Origin: Myxococcales bacterium
Lineage (GTDB): Bacteria > Myxococcota > Polyangia > Polyangiales > Polyangiaceae
Length of the DNA stretch: 64,000 nt
Direction of reading: 5' to 3'
Assembly: GCA_003151595.1 (NCBI GenBank)
Contig: PLXW01000022.1
Span: 96,893 to 160,892, forward strand
Below, one piece after another: positions 17,687 to 27,505 of this stretch (positions within the stretch are counted from its first letter, which is position 1; every line of letters starts with the position of its first letter). A program made the position numbers and the translations under genes. The notes under the pieces are model-generated. The model had not been told where the DNA came from. It saw only the letters and a list, made by a program, of their open reading frames with translations, and did not search any database.

Positions 17687-18037
17687 TCACTGGTTCCCCG
17701 GCGCGTTGAGCTGGTCAGCGGCTTTCTTGGCGGCCGCTTGCGCGGAGGCCTGTTTGGCGAGCGCCAGCGCGAGCTCGGCGTCAGCCTTGGCGCGAATGAG
17801 CACGTAGTCGGCGCGCTTGTTGTTGCCGTCGCTCATGAGCGCTTTCGCCTGCGCGATCTCTTCTTGCGCCAGCTTCAAGTGAAGCGCGGCCTGCGGTGCG
17901 TTCGACGCGCCGACCTCACGAGCGCTGCGGGTAGCTGCCTCTGACGCGATGAGGCGATCGGTCGGCACGGCATAGCCTCCGCACGCGGTGAGCGTGAAGG
18001 CGAGGCCGATGGCGGCGACGAGTGCGTTCTTCTCCAT
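17687..18037 (-). CDS. DUF4398 domain lipoprotein
   Basis: This 116-residue lipoprotein has the signal MEKNALVAAIGLAFTLTACGG (lipobox LTAC) followed by a single DUF4398 helical hairpin rich in Ala and Lys/Glu (AALHLKLAQEEIAQAKALM, RADAELALALAK-type helices). DUF4398 proteins commonly sit in front of OmpA-type lipoproteins, as here, and probably act together in the envelope. Start ATG 18037 was chosen because it opens the signal peptide; longer in-frame versions lack one. It is first in a likely three-gene operon with the OmpA-like protein and the 208-residue unknown. Confidence 0.82.
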   Translation of the reverse strand: MEKNALVAAIGLAFTLTACGGYAVPTDRLIASEAATRSAREVGASNAPQAALHLKLAQEEIAQAKALMSDGNNKRADYVLIRAKADAELALALAKQASAQAAAKKAADQLNAPGNQ

Positions 18038-18056
18038 GGGCCCGAGAATAGGCAAC

Positions 18057-18367
18057 TCACGCGCGTGCGTGAAGGGCAGGATCGCGGCAACGCTCGGGAA
18101 ACGCTTTCGCCAGGGCGAACGCGCGCGCATATTTCCAGGTGGATCGCCCTCCGATGCACCCCGCCGCGCCAGACTCGTCCTCGCCCAGGCGTGTGTCGGT
18201 CGCCGACGGCGCGAAGATCGCGCCGTCGTCGAAGTGCTTGCCGTTCAGATCCTGCGCCGGCGTCGGAGCGCAGCGTGGCGGACAGCGCCGACTTCGGAGA
18301 GGGGATGGGGGGTGAACTGCAGCGTGGTGACCAGCGCGGCAGCGAGCGCGACCCACCGAAGACGCAT
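18057..18367 (-). pseudogene. Possible frameshifted gene for a small secreted protein
   Basis: On the minus strand ATG 18367 opens MRLRWVALAAALVTTLQF, a good signal peptide, but this frame stops near 18247 after an Arg run. From about 18250 down to 18057 a different frame (shifted by one) encodes DLNGKHFDDGAIFAPSATD and then GGRSTWKYARAFALAKAF, with almost every third base G or C, as in real genes here. The simplest reading is one secreted protein of roughly 100 residues broken by a single indel around 18250-18300. Sequencing error or two unrelated frames remain possible. The second frame ends 20 bases before the DUF4398 start. This stretch explains most of the 409-base gap. Confidence 0.4.
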
Positions 18368-18446
18368 GGCGCCGATCCTAGCTCGCGCGATGCTCTGGCG
18401 GGGTGTGATGCGCTTCATCTAGCGTCTGTGGGATGGGGCGCAGCGC

Positions 18447-19937
18447 GTGACCAAGGCCGACAGCGACGCGTCGATGGCGTCGAAGGCCGCGTCCGGCGCG
18501 GGCTGGACGATCGCCACGAGCCTCCTGTCGCGCGCGCTGGGGCTCGTGGGGACGCTCCTCATCACGCACTACCTCGAGCCCGACGTGCTCGGGAACGTGT
18601 CGAACGCCTTCATCCTGGTCATCACAGCGCACCAGTTCTCGCAGCTCGGCGTCACGCAGTACCTCGTGGCCAAGCCCGACGCGCCGCGCGCGGTCACGTG
18701 GCACGTCACGGTCGTCAGCCTCGTGGTCGGCGCGCTGGCCATCTTCGGCATGGGCTTCTTCGGCCGCTACTTCGCCGGCGCGCTGTCGTCGCCCACCCTC
18801 CAGCTCTATCTGCCGGGCTTCGCGATCGCGCTCTACATCGAGCGGGTCAGCATCATCCCCGAGCGGCTCCTCGTTCGCGAGATGCGCTTTCGCACCATCG
18901 GCCTGTGGAAGACGGCCAGCGAGATCACGTACTCGGTCGTCTCGATCGTGATGGCCATCCTGGGCTTCGGCGGGTTCGCGATCGTCTTCGGCAACATCGC
19001 GCGGGCCTGCGTCTATGCCCTCGGCGTCTTCCGCGCCACCAAGCTCGCCGAGTGGCTCACGCCTGCGCCGATCTCCGGCAAGGTGATCCGCGCGCTCCTC
19101 GAGTTCGGCGTGCCGCTCTCGATCGGCACCAGCTTCGGCGGCATGGCGCGGCGATGGGACAACCTCCTCATCTCGTCGATGTTCGGCACCACGGTCGTCG
19201 GCGAATACAACCTGGCCTACAACCTGGCCGAGGTCCCCGCGATCCAGATCGGCTACCAGATCGGCGACGTGCTCATGCCCGCCTTCGCGCGCATGGACCC
19301 GCCGGCGCGGCGCGACGCGCTCGTGCGATCGACGGGCCTGCTCGCGCTCATCGTGTTCCCGATGGCGCTCGGCCTCGGCGCGGTGGCCCCCTCGGTCGTG
19401 GCGACGCTTCTTCGCGCGGAGTGGAGCGGCGTCGCGCCGATGCTCGCGGTCCTGTCGCTGCTCGCCATCGGGAGCCCGCTGGGATGGACCGTCTCGGCGT
19501 ACCTGCAGGCGATGACGCGCACGCGCGTGATCATGATCCTCGAGATGGTGAAGCTCGTCCTGCTCCTGTCGGCGATGGCCCTCCTCGGTCGCGTCGGCGG
19601 ACCGCTGCTCGCCTGCGGCGCGGTCGGCGTCGCGTTCGCGGGGCACGCCATCGCCAGCTTGTGGGTCGTGCATCGCATCGACCAGGTGCCGCTCACGCCG
19701 ATCGTCGTGAGCAGCGCGCGCGTCATCCTGGCGTGCGTTCCGATGATCGCGGCGGTCGTCGGCGTGCGCGCGGCGCTGAGCCACGCCGGCGTTCACGCGC
19801 CGGCCGTGCACCTCGTCGTCGAGCTGCTGGCCGGGGCGATCGCCTACGTGGGCGCGGCGTTCGTCTTCGCGCGTCCGGCGGCGACCGAGTTCTTGCGCTT
19901 GCTGGGCGACGTCGTGAAGCGGCGTCGCGCGGCTTGA
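18447..19937 (+). CDS. Polysaccharide flippase (Wzx/MATE-like, MOP superfamily)
   Basis: This 496-residue inner-membrane protein has about 14 helices spread evenly along its length and belongs to the oligosaccharide flippase family (COG2244). The N-terminus KAASGAGWTIATSLLSRALG and the following LVGTLLITHYLEPDVLG are typical of the first two helices. It would flip lipid-linked oligosaccharide across the inner membrane for exopolysaccharide, O-antigen or spore-coat synthesis. No glycosyltransferase or polymerase gene is adjacent, so the product cannot be named. The start is GTG 18447, with GGATGGGG upstream as a weak ribosome site. Confidence 0.85.
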   Translation: MTKADSDASMASKAASGAGWTIATSLLSRALGLVGTLLITHYLEPDVLGNVSNAFILVITAHQFSQLGVTQYLVAKPDAPRAVTWHVTVVSLVVGALAIFGMGFFGRYFAGALSSPTLQLYLPGFAIALYIERVSIIPERLLVREMRFRTIGLWKTASEITYSVVSIVMAILGFGGFAIVFGNIARACVYALGVFRATKLAEWLTPAPISGKVIRALLEFGVPLSIGTSFGGMARRWDNLLISSMFGTTVVGEYNLAYNLAEVPAIQIGYQIGDVLMPAFARMDPPARRDALVRSTGLLALIVFPMALGLGAVAPSVVATLLRAEWSGVAPMLAVLSLLAIGSPLGWTVSAYLQAMTRTRVIMILEMVKLVLLLSAMALLGRVGGPLLACGAVGVAFAGHAIASLWVVHRIDQVPLTPIVVSSARVILACVPMIAAVVGVRAALSHAGVHAPAVHLVVELLAGAIAYVGAAFVFARPAATEFLRLLGDVVKRRRAA

Positions 19938-19964
19938 ATCATTGCCCCCTGCCCGGGGAGGGGA

Positions 19965-21782
19965 CTACTTCTTCCGCGGCCGCGGCAGATTGAACTCTTC
20001 GAGCCGGTTCACCAGCGTCTGCCGCGACATGCCGAGCAGCTTCGCCGCCGACGTCTGGTTCCACGCGCACTGCTCGAGCGCCGCGACGACGCGCGCGCGC
20101 TCGGGATCGCTCGCCGCCGGATCGGCGGGGGGAGGGATCGTCGGCTCCTGCCCTCGCATCTTGGGCAGATCGACCTTCGTCGATACCGTCGGCTCGAACG
20201 ACGCGTCGTAGATCGACACCTGCGGCGGCTTCACCGGCTTCGCCTGCGCCGCCATGCGCCCCATTCGCTCGCGCGCCACGTGGTCGGTCGTGATCGTGTA
20301 CCCGCTGCACAGCAGCACCGCGCGATCGATCACGTTCTTCAGCTCGCGGATGTTTCCCGGCCAGTCGTACGTCTGCAGCATCTCGATCGCTTCGGGCGCG
20401 ATCTCCAGGCGCTTCCGCCCCGACTGCTTGCACGCCATCGCCATGAAGTGACGCGCCAGCGACTCGATCTCTTCGGTCCGCTCGCGGAGCGGCGGGATCA
20501 CGATGGCGAACCCGTTCAGCCGGAAATACAGATCCTGGCGGAAGCGACCGGCGGCGATCTCGTGGTGCAGATCGCGGTTCGTCGCCGCCACGAAGCGCAC
20601 GTCGATCGCCCGCGGCGTGAGCGCGCCCACGCGCTGCACCTCGCGCTGCTCGATCACGCGCAGCAGCTTCGCTTGGAGAGACATCGGCATCTCGCCGACC
20701 TCGTCGAGGAACGCCGTCCCGCCGCCCGCCGACTCGAGCAGGCCCGGCTTGGCGGTGAGCGCGCCGGTGAACGCGCCCTTCTCGTGCCCGAACAGCTCGC
20801 TCTCCAGCAGCGACTCGGAGAGCGACGCGCAGTTCAAGCAGACGAGCGGCTTGTCGGCGCGCGGCGAGCGATCGTGGATCATCCGCGCGAGCACTTCTTT
20901 TCCCACGCCGGTCTCGCCGAGGATCAGCACGCTGATCGGCGACGCCGCGACCTTGTTCACCAGCGGCTCGAGCCGCGCCAGCGCCCCCTCGCGAACGACG
21001 TCCTTCGCGTTCCCCGCCGGCGGCGCCATCGTCGGGTTGCCCGAGCGCGAGACCAGCGACTCCGGCGTGCGCCCGTCTTGCGGGTAGCAGGCGACGGCCA
21101 CGGTGGCCTTCACCCCCTCGGTGCGGAGGCGCCCTTCGATCTCGAGCGCCAGCGCCTGCGCGATGTGCGGCGCGGTCTCGACCAGGAGCATCTCGTACTC
21201 TTCGTCGGAGTACATCGCGAGGACGTCGACCGCGCGCAGCATCTCGACGAGCGTCTTCTCGATCTTCTCCATCGGCGACTTCGCAGCCGCGTGCACGCGG
21301 GCCACGGCGAACGGCCGTCCCCCTTGCTCGGCGCGCACGCACTCGTCTTCGAGCCGCGCTTCGAAGTAGCCGTGGCTCCACACGCGCCGCGGTCGCGTGC
21401 CGCCGGCGGCGAACTGCAGCACGACGTTGGTCTTGCCCAGCTTGATGACGTCGCCGATCGCCAGCGGATGCGGTGTGTTCGCCGCGACCCGTTCGGCGCC
21501 GACCCACGTGCCGTTCATGCTCCCGTGATCGATGACCTCGAAGTGATCGCCCGTGCGCCGCACGACGGCGTGAACGCGCGAGAGCAACGGATCGTCGATG
21601 CGGAGCGAGCACGTGTCGGATCGCCCGAGCGTGACCTCGCCCATGTCGGGGAGCGTGAAGAGCGCCGCGGTCGCGCGTTCGCTCATGACGAGGAGCGCGT
21701 AGTGCGGACGGTGCCGCCCATCGGTCGAGGACGGCGCGCTCGGGATTCTCGCTTCGGTCGCGCGCTCGTTGGGTTCGGCCAC
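19965..21782 (-). CDS. FHA domain sigma54-dependent transcriptional activator (paralogue 1)
   Basis: This protein of about 605 residues begins with an FHA domain (about 35-125: [30 protein letters not shown]) that binds phosphothreonine. A middle domain (about 140-250) opens with [16 protein letters not shown]. The AAA+ sigma54 module has Walker A GETGVGKE, the GAFTGA loop and sensor motif WPGNIREL. The C-terminus is a Fis-type helix-turn-helix ([20 protein letters not shown]). It lacks a receiver domain, so a Ser/Thr kinase probably controls it. GTG 21782 was chosen to keep the first FHA strand; TTG 21815 is possible. It lies head-to-head with the patatin gene, 143 bases apart, and may regulate it. 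Confidence 0.92.
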   Translation of the reverse strand: MAEPNERATEARIPSAPSSTDGRHRPHYALLVMSERATAALFTLPDMGEVTLGRSDTCSLRIDDPLLSRVHAVVRRTGDHFEVIDHGSMNGTWVGAERVAANTPHPLAIGDVIKLGKTNVVLQFAAGGTRPRRVWSHGYFEARLEDECVRAEQGGRPFAVARVHAAAKSPMEKIEKTLVEMLRAVDVLAMYSDEEYEMLLVETAPHIAQALALEIEGRLRTEGVKATVAVACYPQDGRTPESLVSRSGNPTMAPPAGNAKDVVREGALARLEPLVNKVAASPISVLILGETGVGKEVLARMIHDRSPRADKPLVCLNCASLSESLLESELFGHEKGAFTGALTAKPGLLESAGGGTAFLDEVGEMPMSLQAKLLRVIEQREVQRVGALTPRAIDVRFVAATNRDLHHEIAAGRFRQDLYFRLNGFAIVIPPLRERTEEIESLARHFMAMACKQSGRKRLEIAPEAIEMLQTYDWPGNIRELKNVIDRAVLLCSGYTITTDHVARERMGRMAAQAKPVKPPQVSIYDASFEPTVSTKVDLPKMRGQEPTIPPPADPAASDPERARVVAALEQCAWNQTSAAKLLGMSRQTLVNRLEEFNLPRPRKK

Positions 21783-21925
21783 TAGCCGGAAGCGTACGAA
21801 GGAAGCCGCTCGCAATGCAACTCGCGCCCGGGCGCGTCAAGACGCGCCTCGGACGCACCCTCCCACGCGATCGGGGCCGCGAATTGGGCCGGATGCGCTC
21901 CCACCGCCTACGATCCCGCTCCCCG

Positions 21926-23947
21926 ATGAACGGACGACGATGCCGCGCCGGCGTGCTCCTGGTGACGGCTGCCGCGGCCGCGGTGACCCTCGGCTGCCAC
22001 GGAATCGTGACCACCGACATGGTCATCACCGCCTTCAACGGCGGCGCGCTCGACACGAGCGGAGGCGATCCGTTCCACGACCCGAAGGTGATCCCGCGCG
22101 AGCTCGTCGACCGCGCGATCCGGGCGCAGCTCGACGACGGCTACTTCGGGCAAGGGCACGCGCCGGCGATGTACGTCGCCAAGTGGATGCGCGCGGCGGC
22201 GAAGGACGGCGTCGAAGACTTCCTGGCCGCGGTCGAGGACGACGAGTGCCAGGGGAAGATTCGTGTGGGCAAGGCGTGCGCGCAGCGAACCGCGCAGCGC
22301 GCGACCGTCGCCGACGCAGGCCCCGACGCGAGCACGGACAAGACGGCGCAGTCGAAGACGGTGACGCGCAAGGCGCTCCTGACGGCGACGCTGGCGTGGG
22401 CCGACGGCGGGCCGAACGAGCCGCTGTGTCTGTCGGGCGTCGGCAACTTGCGGGTCGAGGACTTCGCCGACTTCATTCGCTTCTCGGCGGCCGTGGAGCG
22501 CGCGGCGCAGGCCGTGGCGCCGCTCTTGACCGAGAAGCTCGTCGACGAAGACGCGATTCGAAAAGGGATGGTCCTCGCGTTCGAGCACACGGCCACGTAC
22601 CTCGACGACCGCGAGTGGCGCCGATCGCGCAAGCGCCGGACGACGGGGCTGGTCGTCAAAGGGGGGGCCTCGACCGGGATCTACAGCGCCGGGATCGTGT
22701 GGACCGCGCTCCACGTGATCCGCGCGTACGGCCTGGAGTGCAAAGCGCACCCCGAAGAGTGCGGCTCGCTGAAGTCGCTCCGCTTCGATCTCCTCTCGGG
22801 CACGAGCACCGGCGCGCTCATCTCCGTCGCCGCCGACCTCTTCGCCAACGCCGCCGACGACGCGACCGGGCAGCAGAGCGCCATCGACAACCTCGCCCGC
22901 TGGTTCACGTGCAGCTCGGAGAACAGCCTGTACTGCGCGCGCTCTGCGCCGGCGCTCGCCCTCGCGCGCAACCAGGCGGGCCTCGTCGAGTTCCAGGGGC
23001 TCCAGGCGACGCTCGACCAGCAGGTGAGCTGCGCGATGATGACGAACCGATCGGAGCTCGTCCTCAACACGGTCGACTTCCGCACGGGGCGTCTCTACGC
23101 GCTGAGCGATCAAGATCGCTACTCGCTGCAGCGGCCGAGCGACATCGTGCAAGGGGCGCTGGCGTCGGCGGTGCTCCCGGTCATCGCGCGGCCGGTGACG
23201 ATGCTCCCCGTGAACTACAGCGCGGCGATGCCGCTCACGTACCTCGACGGCGGGATTCGCTCCGAGCTGCCGATCACGCCGCTCGTGGAGCGTGGCGCGG
23301 AGCGCGTGCTCGTCGTGTCGAGCTCGGCGTCGGTGCTCGGAGAGTCGCCGCCGTTGAGCGACGCGGTCGGCATCGCGGCGCGGTACATCGACGTGTCCAC
23401 CGGCGGCGTGACCGAGAGCGAGATCGGGCACGCGACGGCGATGGTCCAGGCGATGCGTCTCGCGGAGATCGACACGTGCCGCGACTGGATCGCGGCGCAC
23501 CCCGAGCTGTGCGGCACGTCGTGCAACGCGCCCGCGCTGTGTCGCGGCGACTGGGACAACGCCTGCGTCCCGGCCGCAGCGCCGGAGCCGATGCGATCGG
23601 ACGATCGGGTCGATCGCTTGTGGCAGATGGTGACGTTCTTTCGCGACGAGAAGACGGTCGAAGCGCTGCACGGGTACACGTTCGATTCGACGGCGCAGCG
23701 GAACTTGTTCCTCGCCGGAGCGGATGCAGCGCGCCTGCGGTGCATCGAGATCGCGCAGCTCCTGGGCGTGGACGTCGATCAGCCCCAGCTCCGCGCGAAG
23801 CTCTCGGCGTGGTGCAGCCCGGCGCTGAGCGGATCGCTCTGCCCGGCGAACGCGAACACGAGCGCAAGTGTCGCGACGTGCGGGGAGACGGATCCGCCGC
23901 CGCCGAACCCGAATGACGTGTGTCGCGCCGAGGAGAAGACGCCGTGA
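21926..23947 (+). CDS. Patatin-like phospholipase lipoprotein
   Basis: This 673-residue exported protein has a signal from ATG 21926 (MNGRRCRAGVLLVTAAAAAV) with lipobox TLGC. The patatin core spans about 215-480. It has an oxyanion-type loop VVKGGASTGIYSAG, the nucleophile elbow GTSTG, and a DGG carrying the catalytic Asp in YLDGGIRSELP. Such enzymes cut acyl chains from phospholipids by a Ser-Asp dyad. A long N-terminal extension of about 190 residues and a Cys-containing C-terminal part of about 170 are not typical of simple patatins. The last four bases (GTGA) overlap the start of the next gene, which suggests translational coupling. Confidence 0.85.
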   Translation: MNGRRCRAGVLLVTAAAAAVTLGCHGIVTTDMVITAFNGGALDTSGGDPFHDPKVIPRELVDRAIRAQLDDGYFGQGHAPAMYVAKWMRAAAKDGVEDFLAAVEDDECQGKIRVGKACAQRTAQRATVADAGPDASTDKTAQSKTVTRKALLTATLAWADGGPNEPLCLSGVGNLRVEDFADFIRFSAAVERAAQAVAPLLTEKLVDEDAIRKGMVLAFEHTATYLDDREWRRSRKRRTTGLVVKGGASTGIYSAGIVWTALHVIRAYGLECKAHPEECGSLKSLRFDLLSGTSTGALISVAADLFANAADDATGQQSAIDNLARWFTCSSENSLYCARSAPALALARNQAGLVEFQGLQATLDQQVSCAMMTNRSELVLNTVDFRTGRLYALSDQDRYSLQRPSDIVQGALASAVLPVIARPVTMLPVNYSAAMPLTYLDGGIRSELPITPLVERGAERVLVVSSSASVLGESPPLSDAVGIAARYIDVSTGGVTESEIGHATAMVQAMRLAEIDTCRDWIAAHPELCGTSCNAPALCRGDWDNACVPAAAPEPMRSDDRVDRLWQMVTFFRDEKTVEALHGYTFDSTAQRNLFLAGADAARLRCIEIAQLLGVDVDQPQLRAKLSAWCSPALSGSLCPANANTSASVATCGETDPPPPNPNDVCRAEEKTP

Positions 23948-24984
23948 AGGGGGGCGCGCTGGCGATTGTGATCGGTACGTTGGCCGCGAACACGAACGCG
24001 ACCGCGACCCCGACCCCGACCCCGACCGCGAACTGCGACACCACCCCGCTCTCCGCGACCCCCCTCCGCCCCTTCACCCTCTACCCCATCCGCCACGACG
24101 AGCTCTGGGTCACCACCGACTACCTCGGCGACTGGAGTCACGGCCACGACGCGAGCGGCGGTATCGACGCCGAGTACGTCCACGCCTTCGGCGACGACCA
24201 GCGCGTGCGCGTGGGCATCGGGAACACGTTCCAGATCGGCAGCTGGGCGCGCGGCGGATCGATCGCGGTCATCCCCGCGCTGTCCTTTCGCGGGAGCGTC
24301 GTCATGGACGACTTCTTCGACTTCTACGTGCTCGCGAAGGCGGGCGTCGTGCTCGCGCAATCGGGCGACGCCGCGCGCGGGGGCGTCGGCTTCGGTGCGC
24401 GCGCGGGGCGGCTCGTGGAGCTCGAGCTCAGCGTCGATGCGCTGGCGGCGCTCGGAAGCCCCTTCGCCCCCGACGAACGATGGATCCCCGGCTTCGGCGT
24501 GAGTCTCGGGCTCGATCTCTGCGGGGCCTTCGGCGGATGCGCGGCCGTGCCCCGCACCGAGGAGACGAAGAACTTCACCTGCGACCTTTACCAGCGCGCG
24601 TACGACGTCTGCACCTCGCTCGCGCCGACGGCGAACGCCGACCTGTGCAGCGCGGTCGAGAAGGCGATCGATCCCGATCGCTTCACGCCCACGAGCGACG
24701 AAGACTCGACCGACGCCTTCTTGCGGGGGCTCGCCGCGAGCGTCACCACGCCGGGCCTCGCCGACGCGATCCGCGCGCGCCTCATCGCGCCGCACCAGGC
24801 GCTCCGTGCGCAACGCGCGACGAATCAGGAGACCGAGCGCATCCTCCAGCAGACCAAGCAGTCGCCCGCGCAGCACTGCCGCTACATGCCGTACCCCGCC
24901 GAGCTCCGCACCGCGCTCGGGTGCGACACCTCGCCGCCGCAGTGCCAGCGCGTGACGTGCACGATGGACGCGAGCGCGCCGTAG
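23944..24984 (+). CDS. Exported protein of unknown function coupled to the patatin gene
   Basis: This 346-residue protein begins at GTG 23944, overlapping the patatin stop as GTGA. The N-terminal VKGGALAIVIGTLAANTNA looks like a signal peptide and is followed by a Thr-Pro dipeptide repeat. Residues about 45-200 form a beta-rich region with regular strands (WVTTDYLGDWSHG, VRVGIGNTFQIGSW, SVVMDDFFDFYVLAKAG). This is consistent with a small outer-membrane beta-barrel or surface domain. The C-terminal 150 residues are helical with several cysteines. I do not recognise the family. The coupling suggests it works with, or is exported alongside, the patatin lipoprotein. Confidence 0.7.
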   Translation: MKGGALAIVIGTLAANTNATATPTPTPTANCDTTPLSATPLRPFTLYPIRHDELWVTTDYLGDWSHGHDASGGIDAEYVHAFGDDQRVRVGIGNTFQIGSWARGGSIAVIPALSFRGSVVMDDFFDFYVLAKAGVVLAQSGDAARGGVGFGARAGRLVELELSVDALAALGSPFAPDERWIPGFGVSLGLDLCGAFGGCAAVPRTEETKNFTCDLYQRAYDVCTSLAPTANADLCSAVEKAIDPDRFTPTSDEDSTDAFLRGLAASVTTPGLADAIRARLIAPHQALRAQRATNQETERILQQTKQSPAQHCRYMPYPAELRTALGCDTSPPQCQRVTCTMDASAP

Positions 24985-24989
24985 CGCGA

Positions 24990-26744
24990 CTACGGGCGCC
25001 CGGGGCCGAGCGTCACGCGCTCGCCGAGGTGCGGCGCCTTCGCGTCGTAGAGCGCCGTCCCGTCCCACGCGATCCATCGGTACATAGCGTCGTCGAGGTC
25101 GCGATCGAGCTCGTAGCGAACCGACGTCGGCGCGCCGTCGGCGTTCACGCGAAGGATCGTCACGTGAAGCCCGGGCGACTCGCCGACGTCGCCGACCCGG
25201 AAGGCGTTCGCGGGGTCACGAAAGAGCGCGACCAACGGGTCGGGCGCGGCGTCGGGCGCGAGGGTGATGACGACCGCGCGCGCGCTTTCGCGGAGCACCT
25301 CGACGTTTCCCGTCGTCGATGCGAACGCGCGGAGGCGCTTCGGACGGAAGCGGTGCGGGTCGAGCGGGAACAGCCACGGTTGCCCCATGAGCACCGAGGG
25401 GACGTTCATGAGGAGGACCGTCTGCTGCTGCACCTCCGGCCCGGCCAGCGAGCCGGCCGACGCGCGATCGACCCAGCGCCCGAGCGCCGCGAGCGCCGTG
25501 CTCGTCACGGGCAAGAGCAGCGGCGCCACGACGAGGTGAACCGCGATCCAGAACGTTCGTAGTGCGCGGGCGCTCCGCGCGCGAGGCGGAGGCGCGATGG
25601 GCGCCGGCTCTCGAAGGTCGCCGATCACCTGCGCGATGAGACCGAACGCGCCCAGGCCGACGTAGAGGAGCAGTCGATCGGAGGGGAACGACGCCACGAC
25701 CGGCGCGATCGACAGCACCATCCCCAGCGCGAAGAAACGCGTGACCGCGTCGCGCTGTACTCTCGGAGCGACGACCCACGCCACGAACGACGCGAACGCC
25801 GTCGACACCACGACGATCGCCGCCCGAACGCCTGCCGGCGCGAGCCCGTACACGTCCGACGCGGGCAACGCGAGCTGCCCCAGGAGCAACGCCGCCGCGT
25901 GCGTCGGCACCGCGCGCAGGAACGCGCCCGTGTCGGCGACGGGATCGACATACAGCCCCGAAGCGAGCGCTCCGTAGCCGAGTTTCCGATAGACGACCTG
26001 CCACACGATCACGATCGCCACGTACGGCACGAGCGCCAGTGCCCGCTTCTTCGGCGGCGCGCGATCGAGCGTCACGGCGTGCGCCACGAGATACGCCAGC
26101 GACCCGAGGCCCAGCTCCGCGGAGAGCAGCGCCGTCGTGAACGCGAGCGGCCCGAGCACCGCGCCCGGCTTCCATCCGTCACGCCGCCAGCGATCGTGCG
26201 CCAGGATCGCCGCCACCCCGAACATCGCGGCGATGACCGCGTTTCGATTCGCCAGCCACCCCACCGGAAAGCCGTGCGCGTCGTCGATGGCGTAGAGAAG
26301 CGCGGCCAGCATCGCGACGCCGACCGGCACGAGGCGCCGATAGAGCGCGGCGACCAGCGCGATCAACGCGGCGTAGAGCGCGAGGCTCTCGGCGTGCATC
26401 AGCCACGGCCAGCGATCGATGACGTTGTAGTCGAAGACGTGGAGCGCGGCGGACACTGGCCGAAGGAACGCGAGCTTGAGATCTTTCGGCGCGAACCACG
26501 GCAGGAATCCGCTCTCGTAGAGCACCGCCTTCCGCGCCGGGTCGGCCGCCACGAACGAGAAGAGATCGAGCCGCGACCACACGTCGGTCCCGAACACGCC
26601 GCGCGCCTTCATGCGCTGAAGGACGTCGTCGAAAAAGAGTCCGTTGGTGAGCGACGGCAGCGTGAGCAACACGCCCGCGAGCGGCACGAAGATGCGCGCG
26701 CGAGGAGAGGCGAGGAGCTCGCCTAACCGGCGTGTGAGGGCCAC
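24990..26744 (-). CDS. Multi-pass membrane protein, GT-C glycosyltransferase-like
   Basis: This 584-residue protein has about ten hydrophobic helices in the first 420 residues and a soluble C-terminal domain of about 150. After helix 1 the loop reads SLTNGLFFDDVLQRM, placing paired Asp residues where GT-C enzymes carry their catalytic acidic motif. LRPVSAALHVFDYN and HAESLALYAALIALVAALY resemble the second loop and helix of that fold. Typical members transfer sugars from polyprenyl phosphates to proteins or lipids at the periplasmic face. Function is inferred from topology and motif position only. GTG 26744 was chosen at the start of the first helix. It converges on the preceding gene with 5 bases between stops. 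Confidence 0.6.
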   Translation of the reverse strand: MALTRRLGELLASPRARIFVPLAGVLLTLPSLTNGLFFDDVLQRMKARGVFGTDVWSRLDLFSFVAADPARKAVLYESGFLPWFAPKDLKLAFLRPVSAALHVFDYNVIDRWPWLMHAESLALYAALIALVAALYRRLVPVGVAMLAALLYAIDDAHGFPVGWLANRNAVIAAMFGVAAILAHDRWRRDGWKPGAVLGPLAFTTALLSAELGLGSLAYLVAHAVTLDRAPPKKRALALVPYVAIVIVWQVVYRKLGYGALASGLYVDPVADTGAFLRAVPTHAAALLLGQLALPASDVYGLAPAGVRAAIVVVSTAFASFVAWVVAPRVQRDAVTRFFALGMVLSIAPVVASFPSDRLLLYVGLGAFGLIAQVIGDLREPAPIAPPPRARSARALRTFWIAVHLVVAPLLLPVTSTALAALGRWVDRASAGSLAGPEVQQQTVLLMNVPSVLMGQPWLFPLDPHRFRPKRLRAFASTTGNVEVLRESARAVVITLAPDAAPDPLVALFRDPANAFRVGDVGESPGLHVTILRVNADGAPTSVRYELDRDLDDAMYRWIAWDGTALYDAKAPHLGERVTLGPGRP

Positions 26745-26838
26745 GCCGAGAGAATACGTGAGCGGGCACGAAGATTCCCGACCGCCCCCCTGAGCGCGGA
26801 GCGAACCTGGGGATGGTCGGGGATTTCGAGGGGTACGG

Positions 26839-27369
26839 TCAGTTCGTCTGCGAAGTCGTCTTCGCCGCGGACGAAGGCGTGGTCGCAGCTTCCGCCGCCG
26901 TCGCCGTCGAGGCCTCCGCGCCATTGCTCCCGTTCGCGTCTTCCGACGCCACCACACCGGCCTTGGCCTTTTGCCGCGTGCCCGTCGTGTTGCGCGCAGC
27001 TCGGGTCTCGAGCGCCTTGTCGGCCGCATCGGCCTTGGTCCTCGCGGTCGTCTTCGCGCGCGTGCGCGGCTTGAGGCCATACTCCTCGAGCTCCGACGGT
27101 GAGGACGCCGTCAGAAGATGAGTCACGAGCTTGAGCAAGATCGGGTGGAGCTTGGCGTCGTTTCCTCGACTGAGGGCCACCGCTTCGCTCCACACGACGT
27201 GCTTTGCGTCGGCATCCACCCCGGCGTCGATGCTGTGTTGGCACATCGTCGCCAGGTCCGACATCTTGTGTTGAGTCCCTTCCAGGGCGACGGTCTTCGC
27301 CTTGGACGATTGAATCCCTGCGATCATGCGACGCAGGAATTCACGCTTGATCGGCTTTGAGCCTTTCAT
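26839..27369 (-). CDS. Hypothetical protein with Ala/Lys/Thr-rich C-terminal tail
   Basis: This 176-residue soluble protein has a helical N-terminal half (KREFLRRMIAGIQSSKAK, MSDLATMCQHSIDAGVDA, LHPILLKLVTHLLTASSPSE). From about residue 95 follows a low-complexity tail rich in Ala, Lys, Arg and Thr that turns acidic near the end. The basic part resembles histone H1-like or AlgP-like tails, hinting at nucleic-acid contact, but no known domain is evident. Codon use is less GC-biased than in neighbours. ATG 27369 is preceded by GGAG about 12 bases upstream. Upstream lie the 62-bp repeats and the tRNA gene. Confidence 0.6.
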   Translation of the reverse strand: MKGSKPIKREFLRRMIAGIQSSKAKTVALEGTQHKMSDLATMCQHSIDAGVDADAKHVVWSEAVALSRGNDAKLHPILLKLVTHLLTASSPSELEEYGLKPRTRAKTTARTKADAADKALETRAARNTTGTRQKAKAGVVASEDANGSNGAEASTATAAEAATTPSSAAKTTSQTN

Positions 27370-27505
27370 GATGAACGTGGTCTCCGGAGATCGAGAGGCG
27401 GCGCCCCGGGCGGAATTGCCCGGAGCTGTGCCCCTTAATGATCCCATCGGATCAACCGCGGAGAACGTTGCTAAGAAAGCGACACGGCGGCTCGCTTTCG
27501 CGGGA

